A stretch of DNA of 64,000 nucleotides from Lasioglossum baleicum (Eukaryota; Arthropoda; Insecta; Hymenoptera; Halictidae): NCBI RefSeq assembly GCF_051020765.1, contig NW_027469341.1:1-64000 (forward strand), given 5' to 3'. The notes under the pieces are model-generated. The model was not told the origin of the DNA. It did no database searches and was given only the letters and a program-made list of their open reading frames with translations. The number at the start of each line of letters is the position of its first letter. Position 1 is the stretch's first letter. Below, in pieces: positions 57,296 through 64,000 of this stretch. Made by a program: the position numbers and the translations under genes.

Positions 57296-60200
57296 GCTTA
57301 ACGCATAACGCCTAACGCATAACGCGTAACGCATAATGTATAACGTATAACGCTTAACGCATAGCCCATAACGCATAACGCATAACGCATCGCGCATAAC
57401 GCATAACGGATAACGCATAACGCATAACGCATAACGGATAACGCATAACGCATAACGCATAACGAATTACGCATAACGCATAACCCATAACGCATAACGC
57501 ATAACGCATAACGCATAACGCATAACGCAGAACGCATAACGCATAACGCATAACGCATAACGCATAACGCATAACGCATAACGGATAACGCAAGAAGCAT
57601 AACGCATAACGCATAAAGCATAACGCATAACGCATAACGCATAACGCATAACGCATAACGCATAACGCATAACGCATAACGCATAACGCATAACGCATAA
57701 CGCATAACGCATAACGCATAACGCATAACGCTTAACGCATAACGCATTACGCATAACGCATAACGCATAACGCATAACGCTTAACGCATAGCTCATAACG
57801 CATAACGCATAACGCTTAACGCATAACGCATAACGCATAACGGATAACGCATAACGCATAACGCATAACGCATAACGCATAACGCATAACGCATAACGCA
57901 TAACGCATAACGCATAACGCATAACGCATAACGCATAACGCATAACGCGTAACGCATAATGCATAACGCATAACGCTTAACGCATAGCCCATAACGCATA
58001 ACGCATAACGCATCGCGCATAACGCATAACGGATAACGCATAACGCATAACGCATAACGCATAACGCATAACGCATAACGCATAACGCATAACGCATAAC
58101 GCATAACGCATAACGCATAACGCATAACGCATAACGCATAACGCATAACGCATAACGCATAACGCATAACGCATAACGCATAACGCATAACGCATAACGC
58201 ATAACGCATAACGCATAACGCATAACGCATAACGCATAACGCATAACGCATAACGCATAACGCATAACGCATAACGCATAACGCATAACGCATAACGCAT
58301 AACGCATAACGCATAACGCATAACGCATAACGCATAACGCATAACGCATAACGCATAACGCATAACGCATAACGCATAACGCATAACGCATAACGCATAA
58401 CGCATAACGCATAACGCATAACGCATAACGCATAACGCATAACGCATAACGCATAACGCATAACGCATAACGCATAACGCATAACGCATAACGCATAACG
58501 CATAACGCATAACGCATAACGCATAACGCATAACGCATAACGCATAACGCATAACGCATAACGCATAACGCATAACGCATAACGCATAACGCATAACGGA
58601 TAACGCAAGAAGCATAACGCATAACGCATAAAGCATAACGCATAACGCATAACGCATAACGCATAACGCATAACGCATAACGCATAACGCATAACGCATA
58701 ACGCATAACGCATAACGCATAACGCATAACGCATAACGCTTAACGCATAACGCATTACGCATAACGCATAACGCATAACGCATAACGCTTAACGCAGAGC
58801 TCATAACGCATAACGCATAACGCTTAACGCATAACGCATAACGCATAACGGATAACGCATAACGCATAACGCATAACGGATAACGCATAACGCATAACGC
58901 ATAACGCATAACGCATAACGCATAACGCATAACGCATAACGCATAACGCATAACGCATAACGCATAACGCATAACGCATAACGCATAACGCATAACGCAT
59001 AACGCGTAACGCATAATGCATAACGCATAACGCTTAACGCATAGCCCATAACGCATAACGCATAACGCATCGCGCATAACGCATAACGGATAACGCATAA
59101 CGGATAACGCATAACGCATAACGCATAACGCATAACGCATAACGCATAACGCATAACGCATAACGCATAACGCATAACGCATAACGCATAACGCATAACG
59201 CATAACGCATAACGCATAACGCATAACGCATAACGCATAACGCATAACGCATAACGCATAACGCATAACGCATAACGCATAACGCATAACGCATAACGCA
59301 TAACGCATAACGCATAACGCATAACGCATAACGCATAACGCATAACGCATAACGCATAACGCATAACGCATAACGCATAACGCATAACGCATAACGCATA
59401 ACGCATAACGCATAACGCATAACGCATAACGCATAAAGCATAACGCATAACGCATAACGCATAACGCATAACGCATAACGCATCACGCATAACGCATAAC
59501 GCATAACGCATAACGCATAACGCATAACGCATAACCCATAACGCATAACGCATAACGCATAACGCATAACGCATAACGCATAACGCATAACGCATAACGC
59601 ATAACGCATAACGCATAACGCATAACGCATAACGCATAACGCATAACGCATAACGCATAACGCATAACGCATAACGCATAACGCATAACGCATAACGCAT
59701 AACGCATAACGCATAACGCATAACGCATAACGCATAACGCATAACGCATAACGCATAACGCATAACGCATAACGCATAACGCATAACGCATAACGCATAA
59801 CGCATAACGCATAACGCATAACGCATAACGCATAACGCATAACGCATAACGCATAACGCATAACGCATAACGCATAACGCATAACGCATAACGCATAACG
59901 CATAACGCATAACGCATAACGCATAACGCATAACGCATAACGCATAACGCATAACGCATAACGCATAACGGATAACGCATAACGCATAACGCACAACGGA
60001 TAACGCATAACGCATAACGCATAACGCATAACGCATAACGCATAACGCATAACGCATAACGCATAACGCATAACGCATAACGCATAACGCATAACGCATA
60101 ACGCATAACGCATAACGCATAACGCATAACGCATAACGCATAACGCATAACGCATAACGCATAACGCATAACGCATAACGCATAACGCATAACGGATAAC

Positions 60201-60326
60201 GCATAACGCATAACGCACAACGGATAACGCATAACGCATAACGCATAACGAATTACGCATAACGCATAACCCATAACGCATAACGCATAACGCATAACGC
60301 ATAACGCATAACGCATAACGCATAAC
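57296..60326. repeat. Type 3 + two module B copies with long pure runs
   Basis: Type 3 at 57296, T4G 57527, GCAAGAA 57590, A3T..A5T 57730/57744, A6G+G1T 57786, truncated cassette from 57947. An 80-unit pure run fills 58038-58597. A second module B has GCAAGAA 58605, A3T..A5T 58738/58752 and GCAGAGC at 58794, where GCATAGC is usual. C7A 59431, A5C 59480 and G1C 59536 precede a 61-unit pure run (59543-59969). T4C 59991 and 60215, GAATTAC 60250 and G1C 60271 end it. Confidence 0.82.
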
Positions 60327-62160
60327 GCTTAACGCATAACGCCTAACGCATAACGCGTAACGCATAATGTATAACGTATAACGCTTAACGCATAGCCCAT
60401 AACGCATAACGCATAACGCATCGCGCATAACGCATAACGGATAACGCATAACGCATAACGCATAACGAATTACGCATAACGCATAACCCATAACGCATAA
60501 CGCATAACGCATAACGCATAACGCATAACGCATAACGCATAACGCATAACGCATAACGCATAACGCATAACGCATAACGGATAACGCAAGAAGCATAACG
60601 CATAACGCATAAAGCATAACGCATAACGCATAACGCATAACGCATAACGCATAACGCATAACGCATAACGCATAACGCATAACGCATAACGCATAACGCA
60701 TAACGCATAACGCATAACGCATAACGCATAACGCATAACGCTTAACGCATAACGCATTACGCATAACGCATAACGCATAACGCATAACGCTTAACGCATA
60801 GCTCATAACGCATAACGCATAACGCTTAACGCATAACGCATAACGCATAACGGATAACGCATAACGCATAACGCATAACGCATAACGGATAACGCATAAC
60901 GCATAACGCATAACGCATAACGCATAACGCATAACGCATAACGCATAACGCATAACGCGTAACGCATAATGCATAACGCATAACGCTTAACGCATAGCCC
61001 ATAACGCATAACGCATAACGCATCGCGCATAACGCATAACGCATAACGCATAACGCATAACGCATAACGCATAACGCATAACGCATAACGCATAACGCAT
61101 AACGCATAACGCATAACGCATAACGCATAACGCATAACGCATAACGCATAACGCATAACGCATAACGCATAACGCATAACGCATAACGCATAACGCATAA
61201 CGCATAACGCATAACGCATAACGCATAACGCATAACGCATAACTCATAACGCATAACGCATAACGCATAACGCATAACGCATAACGCATAACGCATAACG
61301 CATAACGCATAACGCATAACGCATAACGCATAACGCATAACGCATAACGCATAACGCATAACGCATAACGCATAACGCATAACGCATAACGCATAACGCA
61401 TAACGCATAACGCATAACGCATAACGCATAACGCATAACGCATAACGCATAACGCATAACGCATAACGCATAACGCATAACGCATAACGCATAACGCATA
61501 ACGCATAACGCATAACGCATAACGCATAACGCATAACGCATAACGCATAACGCATAACGCATAACGCATAACGCATAACGCATAACGCATAACGCATAAC
61601 GCATAACGCATAACGCATAACGCATAACGCATAACGCATAACGCATAACGCATAACGCATAACGCATAACGCATAACGCATAACGCATAACGCATAACGC
61701 ATAACGCATAACGCATACCGCATAACGCATAACGCATAACGCATAACGCATAACGCATAACGCATAACGCATAACGCATAACGCATAACGCATAACGCAT
61801 AACGCATAACGCATAACGCATAACGCATCACGCATAACGCATAACGCATAACGCATAACGCATAACGCATAACGCATAACGCATAACGCATAACGCATAA
61901 CGCATAACGCATAACGCATAACGCATAACGCATAACGCATAACGCATAACGCATAACGCATAACGCATAACGCATAACGCATAACGCATAACGCATAACG
62001 CATAACGCATAACGCATAACGCATAACGCATAACGCTTAACGCATAACGCATAACGCATAACGCATAACGCATAACGCATAACGCATAACGCATAACGCA
62101 TAACGCATAACGCATAACGCATAACACATAACGCATAACGCATAACGCATAACGCATAAC
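60327..62160. repeat. Type 3 + module B, then nearly pure DNA
   Basis: Type 3 at 60327 lacks the usual second C2G (C2G 60439, GAATTAC 60467). GCAAGAA 60586 is the last in the window. A3T..A5T 60740/60754, A6G+G1T 60796, truncated cassette 60957 to GCATCGC 61020. From 61027 to 62034 only four units differ from plain in about 1 kb: G1T 61244, A6C 61713, A5C 61825 and none other noticed before A3T at 62035. G1A is at 62126. Confidence 0.82.
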
Positions 62161-63203
62161 GCTTAACGCATAACGCCTAACGCATAACGCGTAACGCATA
62201 ATGCATAACGCATAACGCTTAACGCATAGCCCATAACGCATAACGCATAACGCATCGCGCATAACGCATAACGGATAACGCATAACGCATAACGCACAAC
62301 GGATAACGCATAACGCATAACGCATAACGAATTACGCATAACGCATAACCCATAACGCATAACGCATAACGCATAACGCATAACGCATAACGCATAACGC
62401 TTAACGCATAACGCCTAACGCATAACGCGTAACGCATAATGCATAACGTATAACGCTTAACGCATAGCCCATAACGCATAACGCATAACGCATCGCGCAT
62501 AACGCATAACGGATAACGCATAACGCATAACGCATAACGGATAACGCATAACGCATAACGCATAACGAATTACGCATAACGCATAACCCATAACGCATAA
62601 CGCATAACGCATAACGCATAACGCATAACGCATAACGCATAACGCATAACGCTTAACGCATAACGCATAACGCATAACGCATAACGCATAACGCATAACG
62701 CATAACGCATAACGCATAACGCATAACGCATAACGCATAACGCATAACGCATAACGCATAACGCATAACGCATAACGCATAACGCATAACGCATAACGCT
62801 TAACGCATAACGCCTAACGCATAACGCGTAACGCATAATGCATAACGCATAACGCATCACGCATAACGCATAACGCATAACGCATAACGCATAACGCATA
62901 ACGCATAACGCATAACGCATAACGCATAACGCATAACGCATAACGCATAACGCATAACGCATAACGCATAACGCATAACGCATAACGCATAACGCATAAC
63001 GCATAACGCATAACGCATAACGCATAACGCATAACGCATAACGCATAACGCATAACGCATAACGCATAACGCATAACGCTTAACGCATAACGCATAACGC
63101 ATAACGCATAACGCATAACGCATAACGCATAACGCATAACGCATAACGCATAACGCATAACGCATAACACATAACGCATAACGCATAACGCATAACGCAT
63201 AAC
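62161..63203. repeat. 1,043-bp higher-order repeat, copy 1
   Basis: Type 1 (62161, complete 196 bp), type 2 (62399), A3T 62651, and a type 1 cassette at 62798 cut after unit 8 and followed by A5C (62854). A3T 63078 and G1A 63169 follow. The next copy starts 1,043 bp (149 units) later. A3T and G1A at 62035 and 62126 also match at 1,043 bp, so the repeated segment begins at least as early as 62035. Confidence 0.88.
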
Positions 63204-64000
63204 GCTTAACGCATAACGCCTAACGCATAACGCGTAACGCATAATGCATAACGCATAACGCTTAACGCATAGCCCATAACGCATAACGCATAACGCATCG
63301 CGCATAACGCATAACGGATAACGCATAACGCATAACGCACAACGGATAACGCATAACGCATAACGCATAACGAATTACGCATAACGCATAACCCATAACG
63401 CATAACGCATAACGCATAACGCATAACGCATAACGCATAACGCTTAACGCATAACGCCTAACGCATAACGCGTAACGCATAATGCATAACGTATAACGCT
63501 TAACGCATAGCCCATAACGCATAACGCATAACGCATCGCGCATAACGCATAACGGATAACGCATAACGCATAACGCATAACGGATAACGCATAACGCATA
63601 ACGCATAACGAATTACGCATAACGCATAACCCATAACGCATAACGCATAACGCATAACGCATAACGCATAACGCATAACGCATAACGCATAACGCTTAAC
63701 GCATAACGCATAACGCATAACGCATAACGCATAACGCATAACGCATAACGCATAACGCATAACGCATAACGCATAACGCATAACGCATAACGCATAACGC
63801 ATAACGCATAACGCATAACGCATAACGCATAACGCTTAACGCATAACGCCTAACGCATAACGCGTAACGCATAATGCATAACGCATAACGCTTAACGCAT
63901 AGCCCATAACGCATAACGCATAACGCATCGCGCATAACGCATAACGGATAACGCATAACGCATAACGCACAACGGATAACGCATAACGCATAACGCATAA
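63204..64000. repeat. 1,043-bp higher-order repeat, copy 2 (cut by window end)
   Basis: Type 1 (63204), type 2 (63442) and A3T (63694) lie exactly 1,043 bp after their counterparts. The third cassette (63834) is 1,036 bp after its counterpart. Unlike that counterpart it is not cut after unit 8 but continues through A6G, GCATCGC, C2G and T4C to the edge. The array continues past the window. Confidence 0.88.

Larger units (their letters stand above)
1..64000. repeat. 64-kb heptamer satellite array, (GCATAAC)n
   Basis: The entire window is a head-to-tail array of GCATAAC, about 9,142 units plus 6 bases, with no inversion and no unique sequence. Units start at positions equal to 1 modulo 7 at both ends and at every marker checked between. 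The unit is 43% GC and carries one CpG at each unit junction. The + strand has TAA in every unit, so each + frame stops every 21 bases. The - strand of the pure unit has no stop in any frame. Variant units are almost all 1-3 base substitutions and occur in fixed orders, which gives a higher-order repeat structure. No gene, promoter, terminator or RNA gene is supported anywhere. The role is unknown; a heterochromatic satellite of a eukaryote is the likeliest reading. Confidence 0.98.

Noticed and set aside
1..64000. Telomere array
   Set aside because: GCATAAC/GTTATGC is not TTAGGG, TTTAGGG or another telomere repeat I know. It has no G-run and no strand with G-rich bias, and long ordered cassettes are not a telomere feature.
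1..64000. CRISPR array
   Set aside because: There are no spacers of constant length between repeats. The period is 7 bp and 'spacers' would be further copies of the same unit. No cas genes are present.
1..64000. Replication origin with DnaA-box iterons (TTATGCG resembles TTATNCACA)
   Set aside because: The match stops after TTAT and the needed CACA end is absent. A 64-kb iteron array has no known counterpart, and no replication gene is present.
1..64000. Purely synthetic or collapsed assembly artefact
   Set aside because: Copying errors in assembly would not create about 70 cassettes with graded, nested and regionally private substitutions. Exact large copies such as 44.6-55 kb could still be mis-sized and need read support, so only the full-artefact reading is rejected.
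1..64000. CENP-B box within cassettes
   Set aside because: No unit combination contains the TTCG..CGGG core, and the vocabulary has no GGG except a single GGGTAAC unit at 39075.

Overview
The whole 64,000-base window is one tandem satellite of a 7-bp unit, GCATAAC on the + strand (GTTATGC on the - strand). It holds about 9,142 units with no flanking unique DNA at either end. I see no gene, RNA gene, transposon, CRISPR array, promoter or terminator. Satellite this long and this layered is typical of eukaryotic heterochromatin (centromeric, pericentromeric, subtelomeric or B/sex-chromosome blocks). The sequence gives no taxonomic marker, and I do not recognise the heptamer as a named satellite. 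It is not the TTAGGG or TTTAGGG telomere repeat.

Notation: A3T means unit position 3 changed from A to T. The array mixes perfect runs of GCATAAC (up to 92 units) with variant units in fixed order. The main higher-order element is a 28-unit, 196-bp 'cassette'. Its variants are unit 1 A3T, 3 A3C, 5 A3G, 6 C7T, 9 A3T, 10 A6G, 11 G1C, 14 GCATCGC, 17 C2G, 20 T4C, 21 C2G, 25 GAATTAC and 28 G1C. Three types occur. Type 1 has T4C at unit 20. Type 2 has C2T at unit 8 and a plain unit 20. Type 3 has C2T at units 7 and 8 and a plain unit 20. Where complete, the types follow each other in the order 1-2-3. A second element, 'module B', is marked by GCAAGAA followed 21 bp later by GCATAAA. It continues through an A3T..A5T pair, an A6G+G1T pair and two C2G units, and ends in a 5'-truncated cassette (units 5-17). 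About 70 cassettes, complete or partial, and 30 GCAAGAA words are visible.

Layout: 0-9.35 kb is mixed older-looking cassettes and B modules with 581-bp and about 1.8-kb duplications. 9.35-14.6 kb is a distinct domain without B modules, with a duplication at 3,458-bp spacing and the longest perfect run. 14.6-28.8 kb is built of 1-2-3 units (1,743 bp and an expanded 3,458-bp copy). 28.8-44.6 kb is mainly type 3 + B units of about 1.1-2.1 kb. 44.6-55.7 kb is a large triplication (3,710, 2,569 and about 2,884 bp) with private markers. 55.7-62.2 kb is type 3 + B plus long pure runs. 62.2-64 kb is the start of a 1,043-bp tandem repeat that runs off the window.

Every one of the more than 150 marker units whose position I worked out starts at a coordinate equal to 1 modulo 7, from base 1 to base 63,995. 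No net indel other than whole units is visible. The long open frames on the - strand are arithmetic by-products of a stop-free heptamer, not genes.
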